A stretch of DNA of 13,697 bases, from NCBI RefSeq assembly GCF_037658235.1, contig NZ_JBBJLN010000011.1, positions 1 to 13,697 on the forward strand. Reading direction: 5' to 3'. Positions within the stretch are counted from its first letter, which is position 1. Each line of letters starts with the position of its first letter. The notes under the pieces were generated by a model. That model had not been told where the DNA came from and ran no database searches. It was given only the letters and a program-made list of their open reading frames with translations. The position numbers and the translations under genes are program-made. The stretch comes from Yunchengibacter salinarum (GTDB lineage: Bacteria; Pseudomonadota; Alphaproteobacteria; Sphingomonadales; Kordiimonadaceae). Below are positions 6,453 to 13,697 of the stretch, piece by piece.

Positions 6453-6656
6453 TCAATCCTTGGCCATCCATTTCATCAGCTTGATGGCGGGAAAGATCCA
6501 GACAATGCCGGTGACCAGATAGAACAGTGTCTGCACGGCCAGGTGCCAGTCCACCATGGCGCCGCCAATGGCCGCCACGGTAAAGGCATATATGGCAAGC
6601 CCGATAAGAAGTAAGGCCATGCCCAGATAATTGCGCCAGCGGGGTTTTTCGCTCAT
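6453..6656 (-). CDS. DUF2842 small membrane protein
   Basis: This 67-residue protein has two predicted membrane segments (about 10-32 and 38-60) and basic ends (MSEKPRWRN at the start, KLMKWMAKD at the finish). The pattern PRWRN-x-GM near the N-terminus and VQTLFYLVTGIVWIFP (41-56) match what I know of the alphaproteobacterial DUF2842 family, whose function is unknown. Its ATG overlaps the stop codon of the upstream Nudix gene by four bases (ATGA), so the two are probably translationally coupled. It is convergent with valS across the hairpin repeat array. The family call rests on recall of the motif pattern and could be confirmed by a Pfam search. Confidence 0.8.
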   Translation of the reverse strand: MSEKPRWRNYLGMALLLIGLAIYAFTVAAIGGAMVDWHLAVQTLFYLVTGIVWIFPAIKLMKWMAKD

Positions 6657-7114
6657 GTCTGCTCCTCTGGCATGGGGTGGCCGCTCAGTTCGGCGGCACG
6701 GGCGATCACGCGGCGGGTTTCGTGCCAGTCGGCCAGCCGGATTGCCTCCGCAAAGGGAATGAACCGCGCTTCAGCGGCATCGTCCCCGGCCTCTGGCGCC
6801 CGGTCGTCCACCGGGTGGGCCAGATAATCCAGCAGGGTCAGATGATGGCTGAGCGTGCCTGCGTCATCATGGACCATCAGGTCCAGCACGTCCACCAGCG
6901 CGCCCGGCGTTACGGTAAGCCCGGTTTCCTCCCGCACTTCGCGGACAAGGGTTTCCCGCACCGTTTCCCCCCATTCCTGCTTGCCGCCGGGGATGGACCA
7001 TTCCCCCTGGCGTGGGGGGCGGCCCCGCTTGATCATCAGCACTTGGCGTTCCCGCACCACAAGGGCACCTACGGCGACACGGGGCGGGGCAGTGTCAGGG
7101 TCGGGGGCGGACAT
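6653..7114 (-). CDS. Nudix hydrolase
   Basis: This 153-residue protein carries a complete Nudix box at residues 44-66: Gly44, Glu50, then REVREETGL (58-66), matching Gx5Ex7REUxEExGU. Glu62 and Glu63 would bind the catalytic magnesium. Nudix enzymes cleave nucleoside diphosphates linked to another group. The N-terminal VAVGALVVRERQVLMIKRG and the placement of WSIPGGK before the box are typical of small ADP-ribose-pyrophosphatase or 8-oxo-dGTPase-like members, but the substrate cannot be deduced. The first 11 residues are Pro-rich and disordered. AGGAG on the minus strand (plus 7125-7129) lies 10 bp before the ATG. It forms a coupled pair with the DUF2842 gene and is divergent from the SRAP gene. 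Confidence 0.92.
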   Translation of the reverse strand: MSAPDPDTAPPRVAVGALVVRERQVLMIKRGRPPRQGEWSIPGGKQEWGETVRETLVREVREETGLTVTPGALVDVLDLMVHDDAGTLSHHLTLLDYLAHPVDDRAPEAGDDAAEARFIPFAEAIRLADWHETRRVIARAAELSGHPMPEEQT

Positions 7115-7145
7115 GCGGCGGACTCTCCTACGATAAAAGGGGTTT

Positions 7146-7159
7146 CCCGCAGGTGCGGG
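7146..7159. promoter_or_regulatory. Palindrome between divergent Nudix and SRAP genes
   Basis: CCCGCA-GG-TGCGGG has perfect 6-bp arms and a 2-bp centre. It sits in the 109-bp gap shared by the two divergent genes, so it may be an operator or a short hairpin. A TATAGT box (7179-7184) downstream could be the -10 of the SRAP gene, but no -35 is clear. No GTTC-N7-GTTC (alphaproteobacterial LexA) site is present. Confidence 0.35.
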
Positions 7160-7223
7160 CGCTGTGTAGGCTCCCTTCTATAGTAGGGCGAAATGCCCCA
7201 CGACAAGGGAGCCCTTGAAAGAC

Positions 7224-7958
7224 ATGTGCGGACGTTTCCTGCTCACCAGCCCGGCGGACAGCATCAGCCACACCTTCGATGTGGCGGCGCCGGGGGCGGT
7301 TCCGCCGCGCTATAATCTGGCGCCGGGACAGCCGGTTCTGGTGGTGCGTGGCGATGAGCCCACCGGCCCTGTTACCACGGGCGCACGGCATCTGGTGGCG
7401 ATGCAATGGGGGCTGGTGCCGGAATGGTCGAAAAAGCGGCCCGTCAGTCCGCCGATCAATGCACGCATGGAAACCGCGTCGGAAAAACCCAGTTTCCGGG
7501 CGCCCATGAAGCGGCGACGCTGCCTGGTGCCGTTCAATGGCTGGTATGAATGGGTGGTGCGGGACGGCGTGAAAAGGCCGCATCTGATCCATCTGGCGCA
7601 GAACGAGGGGGACGAGGCAAACAGCCTGCCGCTGGGCGCGTTTGCCGGGATATGGTCTGTCTGGCACGGGCCGGATGGCGGTGACTGGCTGGAAAGCGTG
7701 GCGATCCTGACCGGCCCGGCGCGCGGGCCGCTGGGCCGTCTGCATCATCGCCGCCCCCTGGTGGTGGGCACGGACCAGTACGGCGCCTGGCTTGCCCCCC
7801 ATGACCCGCTGCCAAAGGGCTTTCTGGCCGACTTCCCTTTTGTGGCGGAACAGGCGTTTCGCTGGCGGGCGGTGAGCCGCCGCGTCAACAGCCCGCGTCA
7901 TGATGATGCCGCCTGCCTTGCCGCGCCGGAAAAAGCGGCTCAGGGAAGCCTGTTCTGA
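7224..7958 (+). CDS. SRAP-domain (HMCES/YedK-type) abasic-site processing protein
   Basis: The 244-residue protein fits the SOS response-associated peptidase family, whose members shield abasic sites in single-stranded DNA by forming a thiazolidine crosslink through Cys2. Residues seen: Cys2 (MCGRF), YNLAP (30-34), WGLVPEW (62-68), INARMET with Asn79, RRRCLVPFNGWYEW with Glu109, and His174 in LHHRRP. The usual form of the last motif is IHDRMP, so it is variant here but keeps the His. I start the gene at ATG 7224 and not at the in-frame TTG 7215, because Cys2 must become the N-terminus after Met removal, and because AAGGGAG (7205-7211) is too close to 7215. The crotonase gene follows 40 bp later. 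No LexA box is seen. Confidence 0.93.
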   Translation: MCGRFLLTSPADSISHTFDVAAPGAVPPRYNLAPGQPVLVVRGDEPTGPVTTGARHLVAMQWGLVPEWSKKRPVSPPINARMETASEKPSFRAPMKRRRCLVPFNGWYEWVVRDGVKRPHLIHLAQNEGDEANSLPLGAFAGIWSVWHGPDGGDWLESVAILTGPARGPLGRLHHRRPLVVGTDQYGAWLAPHDPLPKGFLADFPFVAEQAFRWRAVSRRVNSPRHDDAACLAAPEKAAQGSLF

Positions 7959-7998
7959 TCGCACATTTACCACCCCGCGCAAGAAGGAGCGCCCCGAC

Positions 7999-8811
7999 AT
8001 GCCCGATGCCGATAACACCCTTTTCGATCCCGCCGCCCCCATATATGGCCTGATCGAAGGCGCGGTGGGGCATCTGGTGTTGAACCGGGTGGACCGGCGC
8101 AATGCCATGACGCAGGCCATGTGGGCGCGGGTGCCGCCCATCATGGCGCGCCTGACGGGGGAGACGGATGTGCGCCTGCTGGTGATCCGCTCGGCGGACC
8201 CCGCGGTTTTTTCCGCCGGTGCCGATATCGCCGAATTGCAGGCCCTGCGTGATGACCGCGCCCGCCGGGAAGCCAGTTTTCACGCCATTCAGGCCGCTCA
8301 GCGGGCGGTGCGATCCGCCAACAAGCCGGTGCTGGCGGTAATCGGCGGGCCTTGTGTGGGCGCCGGATGCGGGCTGGCCCTGTCGGCGGATATCAGGCTG
8401 GCACACCGGGATGCCCGGCTTGGCATCACCCCCGCGCGGCTGGGGCTGGTCTATCCGATGGAGGATGTGGCACGGCTGGCTGCGCTGGTCGGCCCGGCGC
8501 GGGCGGCGGACCTGTTGTACACCGGGCGGCTGGTGGCGGCGGACGATGGCCGCGAAATGGGATTGGTGGACTGGGTGGCGGGCGGCGCGCTGGCCCCCGC
8601 CATGGCGGAGCGGATAGCCACCCTGACCGCCGGGTCACTGTACAGTCAGATGGCCACCAAGCGGATGCTGCGCCGGGTGGAAGCGGGCGCCCGGCAGGAC
8701 GATCCTGAGACCATGCGCTGGTTTCTGGATGCCTTTGACGGCGAGGATGCCACTGAGGGCATCAGCGCCTTTCTGGACAAGCGCGCGCCATCCTTTCCTT
8801 ACCGGTCCTGA
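7999..8811 (+). CDS. Enoyl-CoA hydratase/isomerase-family protein lacking both usual catalytic Glu residues
   Basis: This 270-residue protein has the crotonase fold. LNRVDRRNAM (28-37) is the first strand motif, SAGADIAEL (72-80) gives the first oxyanion-hole segment, and GPCVGAGCGLALSADIRLAH (117-136) gives the second. In enoyl-CoA hydratase, catalytic Glu residues occur in GGGCELA and in PEIxLGxxPG. Here these become GAGCGLA (Gly125) and TPARLGL (Ala146), so both are absent. The fold and CoA binding are well supported; hydration of enoyl-CoA by the usual mechanism is not. Isomerase, dehalogenase-like, decarboxylase or thioesterase activities remain possible. The ATG at 7999 follows AAGGAG (7984-7989) with a 9-bp spacer. 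An in-frame start at 7900 would overlap the SRAP gene and is less likely. The 3' end overlaps the convergent membrane-protein gene by 13 bp. Confidence 0.88.
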   Translation: MPDADNTLFDPAAPIYGLIEGAVGHLVLNRVDRRNAMTQAMWARVPPIMARLTGETDVRLLVIRSADPAVFSAGADIAELQALRDDRARREASFHAIQAAQRAVRSANKPVLAVIGGPCVGAGCGLALSADIRLAHRDARLGITPARLGLVYPMEDVARLAALVGPARAADLLYTGRLVAADDGREMGLVDWVAGGALAPAMAERIATLTAGSLYSQMATKRMLRRVEAGARQDDPETMRWFLDAFDGEDATEGISAFLDKRAPSFPYRS

Positions 8812-9728
8812 TCGTTTGCACCGGGCGGGGGCGCGGGCGTATCCACGGGAACAAGGTCGATGACCGCACCGGTCTGCAGGGCGCGGGCCAGGAAGAACAG
8901 GGTCGGCCCCAGCACCATGGTCACAAGGTTGGCCACGGCGCCCGGCAGCAGGGCCACCACCACATTGCCAAGGATCAGATTGACCCCGAAGGCCAGTGCG
9001 AACAGCAGGCCGAGGGCGCCGGTCATGGCCTTGCCGTTTTCCTTGGTTTCGGCCCAGGCGGTGAAAATGGTGGTGGTCCGGTCCAGTGCCTCCAGCGCGA
9101 TGGCGTAATGGGCCATGCTGTGGGCCAGCAGAAACAGAACGATGAGAATCAGCGCCACCAGCAGGTCCAGCAATACCGCCGCCGGGCCGATCAGGCTGGA
9201 CAGCAGGCCGCCCACGCTGACCAGCAGAAGCGCGAACACCAGCAGAATGCCGGTGGCCGCCAGAAGGTGCACAAAAGCCTTCACCCCTTTCAGGGCGAGC
9301 CGGGGTAATCCCCCCTCCAGCGGCGCGCGGCCCGCCACCAGCCGGACCCAGGGCACCAGCCCCACCGCGCTCACCAGCATGGAGCCCAGCGCCGAAATCA
9401 CCAGCATCCCCATGCCCGCTTCCAGCGCGCTGAGCGCGGCCTGATTGGCGGCATCCGTCGTTTCCGCGCCGCTTACTTTTTCGCTGATGGTCTGCAATAC
9501 GCGCGTGGCGGGCGTAAGCACGATGGCCGAAACCAGGCCGACCAGCAGGCCGAGCAGGATGAAGGAGGTGGGGTTGGCACGCGCCTGTAAAAAGGCGGTG
9601 CGCATCAGGGAAAAGCTGGTAGCGGGTGCTGTCACGGGGGCCTGCCTGGGTTTGAACGGTTCTGATGGAGAAGGGGGTGGCTGTCTGGATGATTGCCTAC
9701 CCGGCCCCGGCTCTGCCAATGTTGCCAT
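8799..9728 (-). CDS. Unrecognised multi-pass membrane protein
   Basis: I do not recognise this 309-residue protein. Residues 1-40 are Pro-rich and likely disordered. About six hydrophobic segments follow (roughly 54-74, 104-128, 150-177, 182-212, 236-260 and 262-285), with a Pro-rich tail (298-303). The third to sixth segments dominate, separated by a loop containing ALEALDRTTTIFTAWAETKE (211-230). No enzymatic motif or transporter signature stands out. The start is uncertain: no good ribosome binding site precedes ATG 9728, and GTG (residue 32) or ATG (residue 42, nt 9605) are alternatives that remove part of the Pro-rich leader. It is divergent from the CoA-transferase gene and converges with the crotonase gene. 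Confidence 0.72.
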   Translation of the reverse strand: MATLAEPGPGRQSSRQPPPSPSEPFKPRQAPVTAPATSFSLMRTAFLQARANPTSFILLGLLVGLVSAIVLTPATRVLQTISEKVSGAETTDAANQAALSALEAGMGMLVISALGSMLVSAVGLVPWVRLVAGRAPLEGGLPRLALKGVKAFVHLLAATGILLVFALLLVSVGGLLSSLIGPAAVLLDLLVALILIVLFLLAHSMAHYAIALEALDRTTTIFTAWAETKENGKAMTGALGLLFALAFGVNLILGNVVVALLPGAVANLVTMVLGPTLFFLARALQTGAVIDLVPVDTPAPPPGANDQDR

Positions 9729-9818
9729 AACCGGGCGGGGCCGAGCGTGGCCTCAAGCCCCGACGAATGCAAGCCCCAACCATCGGGCGGGGCGTATGCG
9801 ACGTATATGGGGGTATCT

Positions 9819-11027
9819 ATGGCAGGTCCGCTGAAGGGCTTGAAAGTGCTGGACTTGTCCCGCGTTCTTGCGGGGCCGTTTGCGGGTCAGATTCTGGCGG
9901 ATCTGGGCGCCGACGTGATCAAGGTGGAGCGCCCCGGCCAGGGGGACGACACGCGCGGCTGGGGGCCGCCCTTTCTCAGGGATGCATCGGGCATCGAGAC
10001 GGCGGATGCCGCCTATTTTCTTGCCGCCAATCGGGGCAAACGCTCGCTGACGCTGGATTTGAAGCATCCTGAAGGCCAGCGTATCGCGCGCGATCTGGCG
10101 ACGGGCAGCGATATCGTACTGGAAAATTTCAAGCGCGGCGGCCTGGCGCCTTACGGCCTGGATTATGACAGCCTGAAGGAGAGTAATCCGGGTTTGATAT
10201 ATTGCTCCATCACGGGCTTTGGCCACACCGGCCCCCTGGCCGACCGGGCGGGATATGACTTCATCATCCAGGCCATGGCGGGACTGATGGCGATTACCGG
10301 CGACCCGGCGACCGGGCCGCAAAAGGTGGGCGTGGCCATATCCGATCTGGTGACCGGCCTGTATGCGGCGATCGGCGTGCTGGCGGCTCTGGCGGAGCGG
10401 CAGAAAAGCGGGCGGGGCCAGCATATCGACCTTGCCCTGATGGACTGTACCTTGTCGGTTCTGGCCAATCAGGCCACCAACTGGCTGGCGGGCGGGGTGG
10501 AACCGGGTCTGTCCGGCAACGCCCATCCCAATATCGTGCCCTATCAGGTGTTCGAGACAGTGGATGCCCCGCTTGTGCTGGCCTGTGGCAACGATGCCCA
10601 GTTCCGCCGCTTCGCCGAGATGACGGGGGACAGGGCCCTGATGGACACGCCCGCCTGGCGCACCAATCGCGGCCGGGTACAGGATCGGGAGCGCCTGTGC
10701 GCCCAGATCGCCCGCGTGATGGCGGCGCGGACCCAGGCGGACTGGCTGGCCGCGCTGGATGCGGTGGGCGTGCCCGCCGGGCCGATCAATCCGGTAAGCA
10801 CGGCACTGAACCAGCCCCAGGCCCGTGCGCGTGACATGGTGGTCTCCACCCTTCATGATGCGGCGGGGCCGCTGGATCAGGTGGCGAGCCCCTTGCGCTT
10901 TTCACGCAGCACCGTGTGCGCGGATCGCCCGCCGCCCGTTCTGGGCGCCCATAGCGAGGCGGTGCTGCGGGAAGCGGGGGTGAGCGCGGATGCGATTGCG
11001 GAACTCAGGGAAAAGGGCGTGCTATAG
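9819..11027 (+). CDS. Class III CoA-transferase (CaiB/BaiF family)
   Basis: This 402-residue protein begins with the hallmark GPLKGLKVLDLSRVLAGPFA (3-22) and continues ADLGADVIKVERP and GDDTRGWGPPF. The catalytic Asp that forms the aspartyl-CoA thioester in formyl-CoA transferase aligns with Asp176 in VGVAISDLVTG. A conserved GRGQHIDLALMDC follows, and PAGPINPVSTAL lies in the C-terminal part. The family moves CoA between carboxylic acids; the acid pair cannot be told from sequence. I place the start at ATG 9819, where GGGGG (9809-9813) lies 5 bp upstream. ATG 9807 in the same frame is the alternative. Longer starts would overlap the divergent membrane-protein gene and add non-family residues. 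The dehydrogenase gene follows after 26 bp, suggesting an operon. Confidence 0.93.
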   Translation: MAGPLKGLKVLDLSRVLAGPFAGQILADLGADVIKVERPGQGDDTRGWGPPFLRDASGIETADAAYFLAANRGKRSLTLDLKHPEGQRIARDLATGSDIVLENFKRGGLAPYGLDYDSLKESNPGLIYCSITGFGHTGPLADRAGYDFIIQAMAGLMAITGDPATGPQKVGVAISDLVTGLYAAIGVLAALAERQKSGRGQHIDLALMDCTLSVLANQATNWLAGGVEPGLSGNAHPNIVPYQVFETVDAPLVLACGNDAQFRRFAEMTGDRALMDTPAWRTNRGRVQDRERLCAQIARVMAARTQADWLAALDAVGVPAGPINPVSTALNQPQARARDMVVSTLHDAAGPLDQVASPLRFSRSTVCADRPPPVLGAHSEAVLREAGVSADAIAELREKGVL

Positions 11028-11053
11028 GCGCGCCGAGGTCAGGGAGAAAGATC

Positions 11054-11851
11054 ATGTTCGAGAACAAAACTGTCTGGATCACCGGCGCATCCAGCGGCAT
11101 CGGGGCTGCTTTGGCCCGGCACCTGGCGAAAAGGGGCGCCCGCCTGATCCTGTCGGCGCGGCGCAAGGACAGCTTGCAAGCGGTGGCGGAGCAGGTGGAC
11201 GAGGCCGCCGGGGTGCCGGGCACCGCCTTTGTGCTGCCGCTGGATGTGACGGATGAAGCGGCCATGGACACCAGAGTGGCGGAGGCAAAGGCTTTTGCGG
11301 GCCGGATCGACATGCTGTTCAACAATGCCGGGATCAGCCAGCGATCGACCGTGCTGGAGACGGACATGGCCACCTATCGCACCCTGTTCGAAGTGGATGT
11401 GCTGGGCCAGATCGCGCTGACCAAGGCGGTGCTGCCGGTCATGCTGGCGCAGGGCGGCGGCCATGTGGCGGTGACAAGCTCCGTGGCGGGCAAGATCGGG
11501 GCGCCGAAACGATCGGGCTATTGTGCCGCAAAGCACGCGGTGATGGGCTTTTTCGATGCGCTGCGGGCGGAAATGGACGGGCAGGGCATCAAGGTGACCA
11601 CCATCACCCCCGGCTTCATCCGCACGCCGATTTCTGAAAACGCCCTGAAGGGGGACGGCACGAAATTCGGCGAAACGGACAGCAATATCGCCGGCGGGAT
11701 GGACGTGGACGACTGCGCGCGGGCCATTGTGCGCGGCATGGAAAAGGGCAGGCCGGAAATTCCGGTGGGCAAGGGCAAGGAAATGCACGCGCTCTGGCTC
11801 AAGCGTTTCTTCCCGCGCCTGGTATTTCGCATGGCGGGAAAGCTGGGTTAG
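11054..11851 (+). CDS. Classical short-chain dehydrogenase/reductase (SDR)
   Basis: This 265-residue protein has a Rossmann fold with the cofactor motif TGASSGIG (10-17). DVTD (64-67) and NNAG (90-93) follow. The catalytic residues are Ser143, Tyr156 and Lys160 (YCAAK), and PGFIRTP follows the active site. Arg36 and Arg37 at the end of the second strand favour NADP(H). The conserved Asn of the N-S-Y-K tetrad (usually VNxxG) is Asp115 here (VDVLG), which may alter proton relay. The C-terminal tail is basic and aromatic (ALWLKRFFPRLVFRMAGKLG), resembling membrane-associated DHRS7-type SDRs. AGGGAG (11041-11046) lies 7 bp before the ATG. It sits 26 bp after the CoA-transferase gene. The substrate is unknown. 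A weak stem GCCCG / CGGGC (11877-11889) lies beyond the stop codon. Confidence 0.92.
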   Translation: MFENKTVWITGASSGIGAALARHLAKRGARLILSARRKDSLQAVAEQVDEAAGVPGTAFVLPLDVTDEAAMDTRVAEAKAFAGRIDMLFNNAGISQRSTVLETDMATYRTLFEVDVLGQIALTKAVLPVMLAQGGGHVAVTSSVAGKIGAPKRSGYCAAKHAVMGFFDALRAEMDGQGIKVTTITPGFIRTPISENALKGDGTKFGETDSNIAGGMDVDDCARAIVRGMEKGRPEIPVGKGKEMHALWLKRFFPRLVFRMAGKLG

Positions 11852-11891
11852 GCGCGGGCCGTATGCGGTTTGAGGCGCCCGTTACGGGCCT

Positions 11892-12698
11892 TCAGGCATC
11901 GAACCAGCGCAGGCCCGTGCCCCCCTTTCGGCGGGGATGGTCCGGCTGACCGTCCGGCGACGTGGCGCGCGCGCCGGATGCCCGGCCAGTCGCGGATGTG
12001 GGGCTGTCCTGCTCGCCGCCGCGACCGGGCGCCGTGGGCAAAAAGCGTTCCCACCAGCGGCGCTGAGGGGGTGAAGAGCGCGGTTGCCGGGCCGATTCCT
12101 CAGGCGTCAGGAACGATATTTCGGGCACGCCATTGCCCAGATCCAGAAACTGCACACTGTCAAGCCGCGCATGGTCCAGCGCGAGCTGGTCCATCAGCCG
12201 GTTGCCGGTATCGCGGGAGAGGAATTCCGAGCAGCCGATCAGATAGCGCACCCGGCCAAGGCGATCGGTCAGCGGCAGGAACAGGGACTGTACCCGCACG
12301 CCCTTGCGGCCCGGTGTGGGGCGATCCTCGCTCAGGCAGGCGCCCGCCGGGTGGGTGAACAGGGCATCATAAAAGCGGGCGGCATTTTCCTGCATGGGCG
12401 GGGGGATCAGGTCAAAGGCATTGATGCCCGCCACCGGATGATGCCAGCTTCCGGCAAAGCCGGTGCCCATCAGGCCGCAGCTTATGTCCAGCCGGTCGCG
12501 GCGTTCCATCAGGGTCAGCCGGGTCAGGCTGGGGGTGAGCGCGCGGGGGTTCACCGCCAGACGGGGCGGGGCAAATACGCCCTCCATGCGGGGCAGGGCT
12601 TTCCAGTAGATCAGCAACGCCCTCAGACCGCCGGTCAGCCCTGTTTCCAGTGCCGCATCCGTTGCCGCGCGCCTGTCCTGCTCGATCCGCTCACCCAT
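11892..12698 (-). CDS. PAS_5-type protein with disordered C-terminal tail
   Basis: This 268-residue protein matches the pattern I know for the alphaproteobacterial PAS_5 (DUF1488-like) family: ALLIYWKALPRMEGVFAPPR (28-47), then RLDISCGLMGTGFAGSWHHP (69-88), and the core ending near RVRYLIGCSEFLS (149-161). Members are mostly uncharacterised and thought to be sensory or regulatory. No output domain is attached. Residues about 200-262 are Pro/Arg/Ser/Gly-rich and likely disordered. I start at ATG 12698 because GGGAGG on the minus strand lies 5 bp upstream. An in-frame extension to 12833 would add 45 low-complexity residues and has no better site. The symporter gene lies upstream on the same strand, 187 bp away. 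The family call is moderate. Confidence 0.75.
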   Translation of the reverse strand: MGERIEQDRRAATDAALETGLTGGLRALLIYWKALPRMEGVFAPPRLAVNPRALTPSLTRLTLMERRDRLDISCGLMGTGFAGSWHHPVAGINAFDLIPPPMQENAARFYDALFTHPAGACLSEDRPTPGRKGVRVQSLFLPLTDRLGRVRYLIGCSEFLSRDTGNRLMDQLALDHARLDSVQFLDLGNGVPEISFLTPEESARQPRSSPPQRRWWERFLPTAPGRGGEQDSPTSATGRASGARATSPDGQPDHPRRKGGTGLRWFDA

Positions 12699-12702
12699 CG
12701 GC

Positions 12703-12710
12703 CCCTCCCA
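12703..12710 (-). promoter_or_regulatory. Ribosome binding site deciding the PAS_5 gene start
   Basis: On the minus strand this reads TGGGAGGG. Its GGGAGG core lies 5 bp before ATG 12698. It is the strongest Shine-Dalgarno match on that strand near this gene and argues against the longer reading from 12833. The 12699-12885 intergenic region otherwise holds a direct repeat CAGTGCG-A-CAGTGCG (plus, 12866-12880) and no clear terminator. Confidence 0.65.
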
Positions 12711-12885
12711 TCTTTCTGCGGTGGCCTTGGGACAAGGATGACCGTCGCCCGCGGTGGATTCAAGACGGTCCATGAGGCGGTGCCGACGCCGCGGCCCAAC
12801 ATGCTGTGGCGGTTGATGTTCCACCCCCGGCATGGGCGATCACGATTTTTCCGCCATGGCCTGTGCAGTGCGACAGTGCGGTGCA

Positions 12886-13697
<812 letters not shown>

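Noticed and set aside
7115..7223. SOS (LexA) box upstream of the SRAP gene
   Set aside because: No GTTC-N7-GTTC or CTG-N10-CAG site could be found in the divergent intergenic region, despite the family's name.
7900..7998. Upstream in-frame start (ATG 7900) for the crotonase gene
   Set aside because: It would overlap the SRAP coding region by 59 bp and add a basic non-family leader. ATG 7999 has a well-spaced AAGGAG.
9693..9818. Long N-terminal extension of the CoA-transferase
   Set aside because: It overlaps the divergent gene and reads as Cys/Pro-rich residues unlike the family. The family sequence begins at residue 3 from ATG 9819.

Overview
The window is GC-rich, chromosomal-looking DNA from an alphaproteobacterium. 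The support is the block of a PIMT-like methyltransferase, tolC, popZ (DUF2497) and valS, together with a DUF2842 membrane protein and a PAS_5-type protein. All of these are typical of that class. The order (for example Kordiimonadales or Rhodospirillales) cannot be settled from the sequence alone. No phage, insertion sequence, CRISPR array, tRNA or rRNA gene is visible.

Layout. (1) Positions 1-6027, plus strand: a PIMT-like methyltransferase that lacks the family's catalytic Ser motif, an outer-membrane efflux/secretion channel (tolC) with a good terminator, the polar scaffold PopZ with a linker of 30 X-Pro dipeptides, and valyl-tRNA synthetase. (2) Positions 6028-6452, the only gene-free stretch longer than 300 bases: a tandem array of a roughly 131-bp structured repeat. 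It has three full units and one internally deleted unit, each full unit carrying three consecutive hairpins, and it lies between convergent genes. (3) Positions 6453-7114, minus strand: a Nudix hydrolase translationally coupled to a DUF2842 membrane protein. (4) Positions 7224-8811, plus strand: an SRAP/HMCES-type abasic-site DNA-protein crosslinking protein, then a crotonase-superfamily protein that lacks both usual glutamates. (5) Positions 8799-9728, minus strand: an unrecognised multi-pass membrane protein whose 3' end overlaps the crotonase gene tail to tail. (6) Positions 9819-11851, plus strand: a class III CoA-transferase and a short-chain dehydrogenase, probably one operon. (7) Positions 11892-13697, minus strand: a PAS_5-type protein and the C-terminal part of a sodium:alanine/glycine symporter that runs off the right edge.

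How the genes fit together. Most of the content is housekeeping: envelope export, polarity, translation, and nucleotide or DNA damage handling. The crotonase, CoA-transferase and dehydrogenase suggest acyl-CoA metabolism, but they do not form one uninterrupted operon and no substrate can be assigned. The strongest candidate for something undescribed is the structured repeat array at about 6036-6446. Its hairpin stems change sequence between copies while keeping their pairing, and one copy looks like a clean deletion between two GCGCC direct repeats. I did not find a convincing new multi-gene system.
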